DNA of 58,048 nt from Alteromonas sp. ALT199 (GCF_018619335.1 NZ_JAHHDX010000064.1:1-58048), one strand, 5' to 3'; positions 17,953 through 27,761 are shown, counted from the first letter of the stretch. The notes: a model not told the origin generated them from the sequence alone. A program made the numbers and translations.

Positions 17953-18324
17953 GGCATTACACCTTTAACTTTTACATAGATAGATTACTTCAATGTTCAA
18001 TAGGAAAGATCAGGTAAGTACAACAAGTTTAAAATACGAGCATTCCACCAACCAAACCCTAGCCCTCGCTTCTACCAGATAAAACTACTACCCCGTACTT
18101 ATAGCTAAATTTAAAGACTTTCCTTTCCAATAAATCTTTACGAATGGCTATAACTTGCGCCTTCTATCGTATAAAATACACCGAGTTTTGCAGTGCTTTA
18201 ACCTTTTTCCCTACATTTTCCATTATACTAAGTAAGCAGGCAGAATTTGGCACTTCACGCGCCAAACTAAAAATTAAATAAACCTAACGATTTTGATAAC
18301 AGAATTACCAGAGGATCCCTCCAC
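17953..18324. other. 372-base region upstream of the isocitrate dehydrogenase gene
   Basis: No coding sequence or structured RNA was recognised. A -10 hexamer TATACT at 18224-18229 is the best promoter element, but no -35 lies at good distance. The remainder is AT-rich. The ribosome site AGAGGA is 6-12 bases before the start of the next gene. Confidence 0.3.
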
Positions 18325-19332
18325 ATGACTCAGCAACGTATTACAGTCATTCGCGGTGACGGCATTGGCCCGGACATTATCGATGCGACCACAAAAATTC
18401 TAGATAAGGTTGGCTGTGACTTTGCCTATGACTATGCCGATGCTGGCTTAGTTGCACTGGAAGAACATGGCGAGCTTCTACCTCAAGAAACATTAGACCT
18501 AATTGCAAAAAATAAAGTTGCGCTTAAGGGTCCTTTAACAACACCAGTGGGTGAAGGCTTCACATCGATTAACGTTAGCCTTCGCAAGCAGTTCAAACTG
18601 TACGCAAACCTTCGTCCAGTGATGTCATTCAAAGGAACAAAAGCACGCTACGAAGACATTGATATCATCACCGTTCGTGAAAACACGCAAGGTATGTACT
18701 CTGGTCTTGGGCAAGTTGTTTCAGAAGACGGTAACGAAGCTGAAGCAATGAGTAAAATCACTCGTGATGGCGCTGAAAAAATCGTAACTTTTGCCTATGA
18801 GTTAGCTCGTCGTGAAGGTCGCAAGAAGGTAACAGCGGTACATAAAGCTAACATCCTTAAGTCGACTTCAGGTTTATTCCTAAAAGTTGCCCGTGAAGTT
18901 GGCGAGCGTTACCCAGATATTGAATCAACTGAGATGATTGTTGATAACTGCTGTATGCAGCTTGTCATGAACCCGCATCAGTTTGACGTTATCGTAACGA
19001 CAAACCTTTTCGGTGACATCCTTTCTGACCTGTGTGCAGGTCTTGTTGGTGGTCTAGGTATGGCACCAGGTGCGAACATCGGTGAAGACTGTGCAATCTT
19101 TGAAGCAGTTCACGGTTCTGCCCCTGACATCGCTGGTAAAAACCTTGCAAACCCTACGTCTGTAGTCCTTGCAGCAGCACAAATGCTCGAATACCTAAAC
19201 ATGGGCGATAAAGCAGAGAAAATTCGCTCGGCATTGAAAGATGTTATTGAGTCTGGCGATCGCACAACGCGTGATCTTGGTGGTGAAGCAGGTACAACTG
19301 AGTTTACTCAGGCGCTTCTTGACCGTCTTTAA
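18325..19332 (+). CDS. NAD-type isocitrate dehydrogenase
   Basis: Member of the isocitrate/isopropylmalate dehydrogenase family that oxidatively decarboxylates isocitrate. At 335 residues it is of the short, eukaryote-like NAD-dependent type, not the E. coli Icd type. Substrate-binding [18 protein letters not shown] follows the N-terminal [10 protein letters not shown]. The metal aspartates are in [11 protein letters not shown], and the cofactor segment is [15 protein letters not shown], whose pattern favours NAD. An isopropylmalate dehydrogenase is excluded by the S-x-N-x-x-L-R-K segment. It stands alone with its own terminator. The exact cofactor preference is inferred. Confidence 0.88.
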   Translation: MTQQRITVIRGDGIGPDIIDATTKILDKVGCDFAYDYADAGLVALEEHGELLPQETLDLIAKNKVALKGPLTTPVGEGFTSINVSLRKQFKLYANLRPVMSFKGTKARYEDIDIITVRENTQGMYSGLGQVVSEDGNEAEAMSKITRDGAEKIVTFAYELARREGRKKVTAVHKANILKSTSGLFLKVAREVGERYPDIESTEMIVDNCCMQLVMNPHQFDVIVTTNLFGDILSDLCAGLVGGLGMAPGANIGEDCAIFEAVHGSAPDIAGKNLANPTSVVLAAAQMLEYLNMGDKAEKIRSALKDVIESGDRTTRDLGGEAGTTEFTQALLDRL

Positions 19333-19361
19333 GATTAAGCTTTAACGCAGTAATCACCTCA

Positions 19362-19387
19362 AAACGGGCTTTTTAGCCCGTTTTTTT
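19362..19387 (+). terminator. Terminator after isocitrate dehydrogenase gene
   Basis: Stem AAACGGGCT / AGCCCGTTT (19362-19370, 19375-19383), TTTT loop and a T run to 19387. Confidence 0.9.
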
Positions 19388-19525
19388 ATTTGTCATTTTT
19401 AACGACCATTACGAAAAACTGTACTAAAACTGGACTACCCCTTTTTTAACTCGCATTTATTATCTTGTATGTACACGTTGAAGTGAGCTGACTTTTCTAA
19501 CCCATGCCTTAAGGTAGGGAATCTC

Positions 19526-19541
19526 ACCTGTAGTGACAGGT
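19526..19541. repeat. Inverted repeat ACCTGT-AGTG-ACAGGT
   Basis: Perfect 6-base arms separated by four bases, about 125 bases before the ComEA-like gene. It could be an operator half of the region's control or chance; it is one of two inverted repeats before this gene. Confidence 0.35.
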
Positions 19542-19620
19542 AAGTTTCAATAGTATTTGGATTAAAAGAAATCAGCGTGCTTTGGGTACACCAATTAAAC
19601 CCTAATTAGCTAAAACTTAC

Positions 19621-19640
19621 CGCCATCAACGTTGATGGCG
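19621..19640. repeat. 20-bp perfect palindrome before comEA-like gene
   Basis: CGCCATCAACGTTGATGGCG is a perfect palindrome without spacer, 26 bases upstream of the ATG. It could be an operator for a dimeric regulator, or in RNA a hairpin near the ribosome site. There is no T run after it, so it is not a terminator. Confidence 0.6.
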
Positions 19641-19665
19641 TATTTAGCAACACATACAAGGAAAG

Positions 19666-19983
19666 ATGATGAAAAAATTAATCTCTGGCTTACTCGTTCT
19701 ATCGGCATTAACCATCCAAGCCCCAGCCGTTAATGCTGAAGCTACAGGTGCAAAAAGCACTCAAAGTAGCGAAGCTACGCACCTACAACAGCGTATCGAT
19801 TTAAATACAGCTACTGTAGAGCAGTTAGTCTCACTACCCGGCGTGGGGCAGTCTAAGGCGACAGCTATAATTAATTATCGCGAAGAAGTAGGTCCATTTC
19901 TTGAAGTCGCACAACTGACCCAAGTAAAAGGCATTGGTGAGAAGATGTTAAAAAAGATAGAGAGTTTTGTGCTGGTTAAATAA
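19666..19983 (+). CDS. ComEA-like helix-hairpin-helix DNA-binding protein
   Basis: A 105-residue exported protein. A signal peptide (MMKKLISGLLVLSALTIQAPAV, cleavage probably after NAEA or nearby) leads a linker and a tandem helix-hairpin-helix domain (residues about 45-105: RIDLNTATVEQL, LPGVGQSKATAI and VKGIGEKMLKKI). Periplasmic ComEA proteins bind incoming DNA during natural transformation. The ribosome site AAGGAAAG is next to two consecutive ATG codons; either may be used. Monocistronic with its own terminator. Competence itself cannot be concluded from this gene alone. Confidence 0.87.
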   Translation: MMKKLISGLLVLSALTIQAPAVNAEATGAKSTQSSEATHLQQRIDLNTATVEQLVSLPGVGQSKATAIINYREEVGPFLEVAQLTQVKGIGEKMLKKIESFVLVK

Positions 19984-20066
19984 ATGCTTTTTATTTTAAC
20001 TCTGCACCTCTAGAGAAGTTATCGCTAGTTTGCAGAGTTCCATAGAAATTATAAAAACATGAACAC

Positions 20067-20094
20067 AAAAAATGCGCCTTTTGGCGCATTTTTT
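20067..20094. terminator. Bidirectional terminator between comEA-like gene and galU
   Basis: A 12-bp stem AAAAAATGCGCC / GGCGCATTTTTT (20067-20078, 20083-20094) with a TTTT loop, flanked by A and T tracts. It serves both converging genes. Confidence 0.9.
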
Positions 20095-20136
20095 ATTCGT
20101 TTAAGAGCTAATTACAGTGGCTCTTTCAATACGAGT

Positions 20137-21030
20137 CTATTTAACTACAGACGCTAAATATTCTTTGAATTCATCACCTAAAGAAGGGTGACGCAATGCG
20201 TATTCTACATTGGCCTTCATATAACCTAGCTTGCTTCCACAATCATGGCTCTTACCTTTCATATAATAAGCATCTACCTGTTCAAGCTTCATTAGTGCGT
20301 CAATCGCATCAGTCAGCTGAACTTCACCACCAGCACCTGGAGGGGTAAATTCTAAAAGGTCCCAGATCTTCTCAGAAAGTACGTATCTACCTACTACAGC
20401 TAAATCTGATGGCGCTTCTTCGCGAGGAGGCTTCTCAACCATTTTGTGAATCTTCGCTGAGTCACCTGGTGCAATAGCCGCTCCGTCAAGATCAGCAATA
20501 CCAAACTTAGAGATATCTTCATCTGGCACCTGTTCAACCATAACTTGGCTCACGCGGCTTGTGTTGAACTTCGCAACCATGTCAGCAAGATTGTCTTTCT
20601 TGGGGTTACTTGCTGCATCATCAATAATTACGTCAGGAAGTACTACAGCAAACGGGGCATCACCAATGAGCGGACGCGCACAAAGTACGGCGTGCCCAAG
20701 ACCATTCGCGACACCTTGACGGATATGCATAATGGTTACGTCTTTTGGACAAATAGACTGAACTTCTTCTAAAAGCTGACGTTTCACACGTTTTTCTAAC
20801 GTTGCTTCAAGCTCAAATGAAGTATCAAAGTGATTTTCAATGCTGTTCTTACTAGCATGGGTTACTAAGATAATTTCTTTCAAACCAGCTGCAACACATT
20901 CGCTAACAACGTATTGAATTAGTGGCTTATCAACCACAGGCAACATCTCTTTAGGGATAGCTTTCGTTGCCGGAAGCATTCTCGTTCCAAGACCAGCTAC
21001 AGGAATTACCGCTTTTTTAACCTGACTCAT
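20137..21030 (-). CDS. galU: UTP-glucose-1-phosphate uridylyltransferase
   Basis: Makes UDP-glucose from UTP and glucose 1-phosphate, a precursor for surface polysaccharides. The nucleotide-binding motif [19 protein letters not shown] is near residue 14, and the family segments [30 protein letters not shown] and [19 protein letters not shown] follow. The length, 297 residues, is typical. It is downstream of two glycosyltransferase genes but separated by 300 bases and probably has its own promoter. Its product and that of galE at 31714 supply the same sugar-nucleotide pool. Confidence 0.96.
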   Translation of the reverse strand: MSQVKKAVIPVAGLGTRMLPATKAIPKEMLPVVDKPLIQYVVSECVAAGLKEIILVTHASKNSIENHFDTSFELEATLEKRVKRQLLEEVQSICPKDVTIMHIRQGVANGLGHAVLCARPLIGDAPFAVVLPDVIIDDAASNPKKDNLADMVAKFNTSRVSQVMVEQVPDEDISKFGIADLDGAAIAPGDSAKIHKMVEKPPREEAPSDLAVVGRYVLSEKIWDLLEFTPPGAGGEVQLTDAIDALMKLEQVDAYYMKGKSHDCGSKLGYMKANVEYALRHPSLGDEFKEYLASVVK

Positions 21031-21329
21031 AAGTTAATATCCTTTTTTAAAATCCTAGTTTCTTGCTCAAGTCGGCGTCTTGCCGTCAGTTATTTCTTAA
21101 GCTTATCTATATTTGCTGTTATACAAAAGAGTAATGCAATCGATGTTCCAATTACCCTTTTAGAGCATTTATGTCTTATAAATGGGCATTAGAGCTATTT
21201 TTTACTTATTAATGCACAAAATTTGGGATAAATAATATCCAACGCACCAAAGTAGTGAAATAGCTAAACGCAGTTTTTTTAACATCGCACTCACTTTACC
21301 GAGCTAAACGTTGCTAATGACCGACGCTC
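21031..21329. other. Intergenic region before galU
   Basis: A 299-base AT-rich spacer on the minus-strand side between a glycosyltransferase gene and galU. Several -10-like sequences occur (for example TATAAC near 21118), but no pair with a good -35 could be fixed. No gene is seen. Confidence 0.3.
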
Positions 21330-22199
21330 TTAGACGTCTTTATCTCGTTGTATGGAACCAAAGCGACACATAACACCATCTTTAAGCCCTGCCCGCATAT
21401 ACTGCCCTCTTTGACTTCCTTGCTGAAAACAAAAGCGATTTACAGCATACCTCAAGGGTATTGCACAAAGATGACGAAGCTTCCAATAAAGCGGAACATA
21501 ACGACGTCGCGCAAGAATCAGTACGTTTCGAAACTGATAGTAAAGCCTAATGGGAGCGCCTTGTTTAAAGGTAATGCCACAAACTTTCACCCTGTCATCA
21601 CCTTGACGGTGAGGCATGCATGCGCTTAAAGACTGATAAATGACCATACCTTTTGAGCGTGCTCGCCAACACCATTCGTGATCGACGCCATCGATAAAAA
21701 GTGCGCTCTCTTTTTCCCCTACTCGCTCGAAAGCATGCCTAGACAGGAGCATGCCAGAAGCAATAATTTGTTTTACTTCCTTTAAATTATCGGAGACCTT
21801 CTTACCTTTTTGCAGGACGCCTTGATCAATACAATCGGAAAATTGGCAGTAAATAGATGGACCTATAGCAGCGATTGGGTGTTTTTTTTCCAAGGTAATG
21901 AACTGCTTTAGTAGTTCATCAGCAATGGCAGGTGAAAACAAACTATCTTGGTCTAGTAAAAAAGCGTATTCAATGTCCTTATCAAAAAGCGTTTTTAAAC
22001 CTAAGTTTTGGGCTTTAGCAATACCCACATTCATTTCACAATGAATATAAGTTGTATCAGCCGAGCTAAAACGCTCGTCAGGAACGGCAGAGTTATCAAC
22101 TAATACCATATGCCAATTAGGGGCACGGAAAGCCTTTACTAGTTCACAAACGTGCCTTGCATCTGGATTATAAAGTATTATGACAATACCTGTATTCAA
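21330..22199 (-). CDS. Family 2 glycosyltransferase (rhamnosyltransferase-like)
   Basis: A 289-residue GT-A glycosyltransferase. It begins with the nucleotide-binding strand GIVIILYNPD, then VLVDNSA and MNVGIAKAQNLG, and the metal-binding motif LLDQDSLFSP (DQD). These features and the C-terminal YYQFRNVLILARRRY segment resemble rhamnosyltransferases of O-antigen and exopolysaccharide loci. The donor and acceptor are not determined. The start is a TTG at 22199 that overlaps the TGA stop of the upstream glycosyltransferase by four bases, so the pair is translationally coupled. Confidence 0.85.
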   Translation of the reverse strand: MNTGIVIILYNPDARHVCELVKAFRAPNWHMVLVDNSAVPDERFSSADTTYIHCEMNVGIAKAQNLGLKTLFDKDIEYAFLLDQDSLFSPAIADELLKQFITLEKKHPIAAIGPSIYCQFSDCIDQGVLQKGKKVSDNLKEVKQIIASGMLLSRHAFERVGEKESALFIDGVDHEWCWRARSKGMVIYQSLSACMPHRQGDDRVKVCGITFKQGAPIRLYYQFRNVLILARRRYVPLYWKLRHLCAIPLRYAVNRFCFQQGSQRGQYMRAGLKDGVMCRFGSIQRDKDV

Positions 22200-23098
22200 T
22201 GCTTACCAAACCTCTCTAACAAATGTCGGTCGAGTTTATAAGCGAGCTTAACCATTTTCCCCGGCATTATGCGCAACATTAATACACCGCAAGCATAGAA
22301 AAAATTATATAGCGAAAACTGCTTGAGCTTGGTTATCGCATAAATTCGTGCCTTAAATTCATTGAGAGACTTACTTAGGCCGCGACGCTTATAGAAGTTG
22401 TTTACTCTTCTGAACTTTAATAAGCGATCTTTCAAGTTTCTGAATATGTACCCCTGAGAAGCAAGCGTAATCCAGAAAAAATAGTCTTGTGTGTTAAGTA
22501 ACTCGCCGTCGTATCTGTGACCATCATGAAACACGTTATAACGAATTACCACCGTCGGATGATTAAGTGAGCATCGCCTAGGCAATATTCGCGTGATTTG
22601 CCTGTGCGACGCCGGCATTACTCGCGCTCCAACCTTTTTCCCGCTTTCATTTATTTCGGTAAGTGCCGAGCCAAGTACAGAGATATTGCTATGTTTTTTT
22701 AAGTAAGTAATTTGACGCAAAAGGCGATGAGCTTCAGAGATATCGTCTGCGTCCATTCTTACAAAAAAAGAGGGGTTGTACTGAATGCCAAAATCAATGG
22801 CAGAATTCATACTACTTGCAAGCCCGATATTTTGGCTATTTTGCGCTATTACAATCCTATCATCGCTTTTCGCCGCGTCTTGAAGTGCTCGCGTAATAGA
22901 GTCCGGAACGGGCCCGTCAATAACAATCACGAAAAGAAAATTGGAATAGGTTTGGCTCGTTATACTTTCAATAGACTCTTTAAGCCAATTTGCATTGTCC
23001 GCTTGATAAACCGCCATTGCAACAATCGATTCAACGTGCTTTTTTTTGTTTTTGTTGTGAAGAATAGAGAATTGATTTATCAAGAATTTTACCAGCAA
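22196..23098 (-). CDS. Family 2 glycosyltransferase
   Basis: A 300-residue GT-A glycosyltransferase. The core starts about residue 22: SIVAMAVYQADNANWLKESI, SITSQTYSNFLFVIVIDGP, then NIGLASSMNSAIDFG, and the metal motif RMDADDIS, with a C-terminal basic helical part that may associate with the membrane. The first twenty residues are basic and could be an artefact of the start assignment. It is coupled to the next glycosyltransferase by a four-base overlap and follows wecA by 97 bases. The sugar is unknown. Confidence 0.83.
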   Translation of the reverse strand: MLVKFLINQFSILHNKNKKKHVESIVAMAVYQADNANWLKESIESITSQTYSNFLFVIVIDGPVPDSITRALQDAAKSDDRIVIAQNSQNIGLASSMNSAIDFGIQYNPSFFVRMDADDISEAHRLLRQITYLKKHSNISVLGSALTEINESGKKVGARVMPASHRQITRILPRRCSLNHPTVVIRYNVFHDGHRYDGELLNTQDYFFWITLASQGYIFRNLKDRLLKFRRVNNFYKRRGLSKSLNEFKARIYAITKLKQFSLYNFFYACGVLMLRIMPGKMVKLAYKLDRHLLERFGKH

Positions 23099-23195
23099 AT
23101 AAAGTAACAGAGAAAATAAAAGCGCTCTTATGCGCCTCTATTTTAGGATGTATGTTACAGAGATTTTAATCAACCTGCTACGGATTTTGACTAAT

Positions 23196-24257
23196 CTAAG
23201 ACGTTATCCGTTTAATGAAGCGAAGTACACTCCATATGTGTTGAATCACAAGACTATAAACAACCAAAAGCGCTATGAAGCCATAAAACATGAGCGCTTC
23301 AGGGACTTGATAAACTTCGCCTAAAATACCAATCAAGCAATAACACGCACCAAGGCACAATATGGCAACCAGAGACTTTCTGCTGCTTAATCCAGCTCGC
23401 ATGAAGATGTTGTGAAGGTGCTGTCTGTCAGGTTTCAGCATTGACTGTCCTTTACGGGCTCGGCGATACATGATTGCGGCCATATCCATTAATGGAAGCC
23501 CAACTAGCCACACCGCCGTAATGGGCCTAAATGCAGCTGTCTCACCTTGAGTATGGTCAACGAGTAGCCATACGATGGTAAGGCCGACGAACATACTCCC
23601 TGCATCACCCATGAATATTTTGTTACCTTTAAACCCTTTCCAACTCAAATTAAAAGCAAGGAAAGGAACGATAGCGGCAACAATAATAAGCGGCTCCATA
23701 ATTGATGCGCCGTTACCCGTGGCAATCAGAAAACCAGCCACAGTGAGCAGTATAACTAGGCTCATACCACCTGCGAGGCCGTCAATACCATCAATCATGT
23801 TAAAGGCATTGATAACACCAACTACACAAATGATAGTAAAGAAATAACCGCCAAGATCTAGCAGAACCTCGCCAGTGCCGAAGATGTTACCTAACGAGGT
23901 AATATAATTTTGCGCGCTCCACGCCATAATAGCTGCCACCCCAAATTGGCACATAAGGCGACCTTTCGCGCTTAGATCAAAACGATCGTCGAGCATGCCG
24001 AGCAAGACCACAAAAGCCGACGCAGTAAAAAACAAAGGGTTATTTTTCATCCATACGTCAGTGGCAACACTAGCCACAAGTACCGCCATGAATATCGCTA
24101 CACCACCAGTTAGAGGGACTATTCCGGCATGACGTTTTCTAGATGTTGGTTGATCAACCAGGCCGAACTGATGCGCTAAAGGCGTCATCACCACTAAAAG
24201 AATCAGGGCTACGAAAAATGCAGTAAAAAGAGGGACGAACTGCAAGTACGCTAGCAT
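23196..24257 (-). CDS. wecA: WecA-like undecaprenyl-phosphate GlcNAc-1-phosphate transferase
   Basis: Integral inner-membrane enzyme that transfers GlcNAc-1-phosphate to undecaprenyl phosphate, the first step of lipid-linked glycan assembly. The 353-residue protein has about eleven hydrophobic segments and all family motifs: LGMLDDRFD (D90, D91), NMIDGIDGLAGG (D156, D159), FMGDAGS (D218) and the DRQHLHNIF histidine motif (H280, H282). MraY is excluded by the DRQHLH motif. Followed by two glycosyltransferases on the same strand. The sugar specificity (GlcNAc) is inferred from similarity to WecA. Confidence 0.88.
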   Translation of the reverse strand: MLAYLQFVPLFTAFFVALILLVVMTPLAHQFGLVDQPTSRKRHAGIVPLTGGVAIFMAVLVASVATDVWMKNNPLFFTASAFVVLLGMLDDRFDLSAKGRLMCQFGVAAIMAWSAQNYITSLGNIFGTGEVLLDLGGYFFTIICVVGVINAFNMIDGIDGLAGGMSLVILLTVAGFLIATGNGASIMEPLIIVAAIVPFLAFNLSWKGFKGNKIFMGDAGSMFVGLTIVWLLVDHTQGETAAFRPITAVWLVGLPLMDMAAIMYRRARKGQSMLKPDRQHLHNIFMRAGLSSRKSLVAILCLGACYCLIGILGEVYQVPEALMFYGFIALLVVYSLVIQHIWSVLRFIKRITS

Positions 24258-24746
24258 AAAACACTCAACCTCTTGTCACCGGTTACTAGCGCTCTTTGAT
24301 TCTTGAGCATAACCGATGCACTTGTAAATTTGTTTAAAAAGCTCAATGTTGATTCCATTTTTTTACAACTTCCATTTCTTCCTGCGCGGTGAGGGCTTCT
24401 TGTTATAATTATGCGGGTAGAAAACCACCATATGATATAAAACATTTGTTTAAGTAACCAGCCTAATCATAAAAAATAACGTTGCAAAACATTTCTTAAG
24501 TGCGATTAATACGAATTTCATTGAGTGAATACGTTTCAACCAGCCTACAAACCGAAATACCGAAATTTAACGAACAGCGCCCATCTTTATTCCAGTGAAT
24601 TATAAAATTCCTAATAATTTTGAACCTGCAATTAAAAAAACGGTCAGTTTGATGTCTCAAACCATGTCGCTTCTACGATAGCAGACATGCTTTTTTTTAA
24701 ACTTATGTTATCCTAGCGCGAAATTGCTATATGGATATGAAAGCTA
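24258..24746. other. 489-base divergent region of the polysaccharide locus
   Basis: Lies between wecA on the minus strand and the lipoprotein-kpsDMTE genes on the plus strand. The best promoter element is an extended -10, TGTTATAAT, at 24401-24409 on the plus strand, which would give a leader of over 300 bases. A weaker TATCCT is near 24709. No ops/JUMPstart-like GGCGGTAG element was found, and no RNA gene was recognised. Confidence 0.4.
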
Positions 24747-25145
24747 ATGTTCAAACAATTCACACGTCTAATTTTGCCGTTCGTACTAACCGTGAGCGCA
24801 GCCGGGTGCACTAACTCACCCACAGAAACTAAAGCTGACATACCCTTAGTACATTCTTCTCTTGCCTATTCTTTAGCGCCAGATAAAGAGCTTGCAATAA
24901 ATATTCCAAAAGCCAATATCTATTTCAATACTAAGGAATCTTTTTCTATACGTTTTGATGGTTATGAATACGAAGCCATCAAGCACTATGTTTCTGCAAC
25001 CGGCAACAAGTGTATTCGCTTTTCTTTACAAGACGGTGACTCCGTTTCCGATGTAGCACAGCGTAAAGTAACAACTTGCCAGCGGGATGGTCAATGGAGA
25101 GTAGTTTCTCCTCTTGTTGTTTCCGCTACCGCGCAAGGTGAATAA
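24747..25145 (+). CDS. Hypothetical outer-membrane lipoprotein of the capsule locus
   Basis: A 132-residue protein with a basic, hydrophobic signal sequence and lipobox SAAGC, lipidated cysteine at 21. The mature part has two more cysteines, in NKCIRF and TTCQRD, that could form a disulfide bond. Otherwise it is not recognised. It ends 4 bases before kpsD, so it belongs to the export operon, and probably acts with the outer-membrane exporter KpsD. This is position-based inference. Confidence 0.7.
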   Translation: MFKQFTRLILPFVLTVSAAGCTNSPTETKADIPLVHSSLAYSLAPDKELAINIPKANIYFNTKESFSIRFDGYEYEAIKHYVSATGNKCIRFSLQDGDSVSDVAQRKVTTCQRDGQWRVVSPLVVSATAQGE

Positions 25146-25149
25146 TTAA

Positions 25150-26979
25150 ATGAAGTTTATGGACGTAAAAAACACATTAAAAACTCTGTCGCTGACAGCA
25201 TGCACTGCAATAATTGGTAGCCTGCTTTTACAGCCAGTTTCCGCTCAAAGTGTTGAGCAACTACAACAGCTTAGAGAAAGGGCTCAACAATCACAAAGCG
25301 GAGGGGTTGCTCAATCAGTCTCTCCCCTAAGCATCTCAACACAACGAACTTTACCTGGCGCAACAGGCTCCGCTAGTTCTATGGGACAATTTTCTACTCA
25401 ACCAAGAAATGGAGTGAATTTGCCTGGAGAGCCAACTATCGAGACGGTTTTTCCGGCGCAGGCCCCAATGGAAAACCCGCCATTTGCAGCGAATTTGTTT
25501 ATTGGTGGTTTTGAATCTGAGCGTAGTTCAGGCTTGAACGACAATTACTTAGTGGCCCCGGGCGATAAAATAAACATTTGGCTGTGGGGAGCGGTTAACT
25601 TTTCTGATGTAGTAACGGTAGACAACCAAGGCAATATTTTTATACCAAATATCGGCCCTATCCGCGTAGCTAATACACCAGCAGGCAGCGTAAACCAAAC
25701 AGTTACCGCCAAAATTAGACAGGTCTACACTAACGATGTGAATGTTTACGTGAACCTTCTCACTTCAACACCTGTGTCTATTTTTGTGTCTGGTCCAGTA
25801 TTACGTCCAGGACAGTACGCAGGCCTCGCCTCAGATAGCGTGTTGTATTATTTGAAACGCGCAGGCGGCATCGACTTTCAACGTGGTAGCTTTAGACAAA
25901 TAGATGTTGTTCGCAACGGCAAAGTTGTAGCGACATCAGATTTATATGCTTTTTTTAGAAGTGGAAAGCTTCCTGAAGTATCCTTCAAAGACGGAGACAC
26001 CATTCTAGTGCACCCAATTGGCAACACTATTGTAGTTGAAACCGGAGCGCGTAACAGTTTTACCTTTGAATTTTTAAATGAAGAATTAAACGGTGGTGTG
26101 GTTAGTTACTTTGCACGCCCCGGAGAGTTCGCATCACATGCGTCTGTATCAGGTGTTCGCAATAATAAGCAGTTCGCTCGTTATTTAGATTTAAAAGAGT
26201 TCGCGTCTTTAGAACTAAGCCCAGGCGATACTGTTGAGTACATTGCCGATCACGAACCGCAGATTTATCGAATTAATGTTGCTGGCGCCTTCGCTGGCGC
26301 ATCGCAAATTATGGTTGATAAAGGTGCGCGCCTACTCGATGTGCTTGATCATATTGAAGCAGACACTACGCTTTCCGATACACAAAATATCTATCTACTA
26401 AGAGAAAGTGTTGCGGTTAAGCAAAAAGAAATTATTGAAGAAGGTTTGCAGCGTCTTGAGAGAAGCATGTATACCGCACCAATAAGCTCGACTGGTGAAG
26501 GCGCTATACGCGCACAAGAAGCGCAACTTGTCGCAGACTTTATTGCTCGTGCAAGGCAAGTTGAGCCTCAAGGCCGTGTTGTTGTATCCGAAAATGGTGA
26601 TATAGCAAATATTCTTCTTGAGCCTAACGACACTATCGTTATTCCTGAAGTGACTGATTTGATACATGTAGGTGGTGAAGTACTGCTGCCTCAATCTGTG
26701 GTATTTAACCCTGATGCTACAACAGAAGATTACGTAGCTTGGGCTGGCGGCTTTACTGAGCGCGCTGAAGACGAACGTATTCTTATTGTTCGTAAAAACG
26801 GTAACGTTACCTTCACTAGTTTGGGTGATTCGTTCCTTTCAAGCGATGACAGCAAGCTTGAGCCAGGGGACCAAATCATCGTACTGCCGGCAATTGATAC
26901 CAAGCTATTACAAGCGGTTAAAGACATTACCCAAATTGTTTATCAAATTGCCATTGCAGCTAACGTAGCTACTGACTAA
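25150..26979 (+). CDS. kpsD: Polysaccharide export outer-membrane protein, KpsD-like
   Basis: Forms the outer-membrane part of an ABC-dependent capsule exporter. The product, 609 residues, starts with a signal peptide ending near A32 (QPVSA). The polysaccharide-export domain appears at YLVAPGDKINIWLWGAVN (about 131-170), with SLBB-type domains after it (VSGPVLRPGQYAGLASDSV, then VAGAFAGASQIMVDKGARL, and GGEVLLPQSVVFNPDATTE). The KpsD call rather than Wza rests on length and on the following kpsM, kpsT and kpsE. The start may instead be the ATG three codons downstream. Confidence 0.87.
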   Translation: MKFMDVKNTLKTLSLTACTAIIGSLLLQPVSAQSVEQLQQLRERAQQSQSGGVAQSVSPLSISTQRTLPGATGSASSMGQFSTQPRNGVNLPGEPTIETVFPAQAPMENPPFAANLFIGGFESERSSGLNDNYLVAPGDKINIWLWGAVNFSDVVTVDNQGNIFIPNIGPIRVANTPAGSVNQTVTAKIRQVYTNDVNVYVNLLTSTPVSIFVSGPVLRPGQYAGLASDSVLYYLKRAGGIDFQRGSFRQIDVVRNGKVVATSDLYAFFRSGKLPEVSFKDGDTILVHPIGNTIVVETGARNSFTFEFLNEELNGGVVSYFARPGEFASHASVSGVRNNKQFARYLDLKEFASLELSPGDTVEYIADHEPQIYRINVAGAFAGASQIMVDKGARLLDVLDHIEADTTLSDTQNIYLLRESVAVKQKEIIEEGLQRLERSMYTAPISSTGEGAIRAQEAQLVADFIARARQVEPQGRVVVSENGDIANILLEPNDTIVIPEVTDLIHVGGEVLLPQSVVFNPDATTEDYVAWAGGFTERAEDERILIVRKNGNVTFTSLGDSFLSSDDSKLEPGDQIIVLPAIDTKLLQAVKDITQIVYQIAIAANVATD

Positions 26980-26981
26980 GC

Positions 26982-27761
26982 ATGGTAACCTTTAAAGACC
27001 AGCTCTATGCATGGAGAGGCGTAATTTTTGCGCTTTTCCTGCGCGAACTTCAAAGTAAATTTAACGATAAGTTTGGTTTGGGGTGGGCATTCCTCGAGCC
27101 TTTCATTTTCATATTTGCTCTTTCATTTTTTCGAAGCCTTTTACACGACGGAGATGTTCACTCAATCCCACTTTTTATATTTATGATGATTGGATTGATG
27201 GGGCTGCAAACTTTTACGTCCTGTATGAATGGAGTGTCTACTTCAATAAGAAGAAATAAACCACTCTACGCTTTCAGGCAAGTGCAGCCCTTTGCTGCAA
27301 TTTTAACAGCAGGGTTTCTAGAATTAATTATAAAAACTACAGTTATTTTTCTTTTGTACATTGCTCTATATCTACTAGATGAAACATTTGTGCTCAATGA
27401 TCCATTGCTCCTCATATTTCTCTTCACATTACTATGGATTTTCGGTGTTGCCGTTGGAATAATATTTGCCATCGCTAGCGCATTTGTTCCCGAGGTAGAT
27501 AAAATTAAATCTATGCTCTCTAGGCCTCTACTATTCATTTCCTGCGTATTTTTCAGCCTACGAGATGTACCTGAAGAGGTATGGCCTTATCTAACTTGGA
27601 ACCCTTTAGTCCATTTTAACGAACTAGCAAGGTTCGCCTGCTTCGAATCATACGGACAACATGGTGTTGAGTTGAGCTATATTTTAGAAGTAACAACGGT
27701 TGCCTTATTCCTTAGCCTTTCGATGTACCACATCACTTGGAAGAAGGTGCTATCTCGATGA
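26982..27761 (+). CDS. kpsM: Capsule polysaccharide ABC transporter permease
   Basis: Inner-membrane channel of the capsule ABC transporter (ABC-2 family). The 259-residue product has six hydrophobic segments, an N-terminal amphipathic helix (ALFLRELQSKFNDKFGLGWA), and the family C-terminal WNPLVHFNELARFACF segment. It begins two bases after the kpsD stop; its TGA stop overlaps the kpsT ATG. Confidence 0.92.
   Translation: MVTFKDQLYAWRGVIFALFLRELQSKFNDKFGLGWAFLEPFIFIFALSFFRSLLHDGDVHSIPLFIFMMIGLMGLQTFTSCMNGVSTSIRRNKPLYAFRQVQPFAAILTAGFLELIIKTTVIFLLYIALYLLDETFVLNDPLLLIFLFTLLWIFGVAVGIIFAIASAFVPEVDKIKSMLSRPLLFISCVFFSLRDVPEEVWPYLTWNPLVHFNELARFACFESYGQHGVELSYILEVTTVALFLSLSMYHITWKKVLSR

Noticed and set aside
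19362..19387. Riboswitch upstream of comEA-like gene
   Set aside because: The structured element at 19362-19387 is a plain terminator of the preceding gene; the other repeats are simple palindromes.
24258..24746. ops/JUMPstart element for RfaH control of the kps genes
   Set aside because: No GGCGGTAG-like sequence was found in the leader; only a partial GGGTAG occurs.
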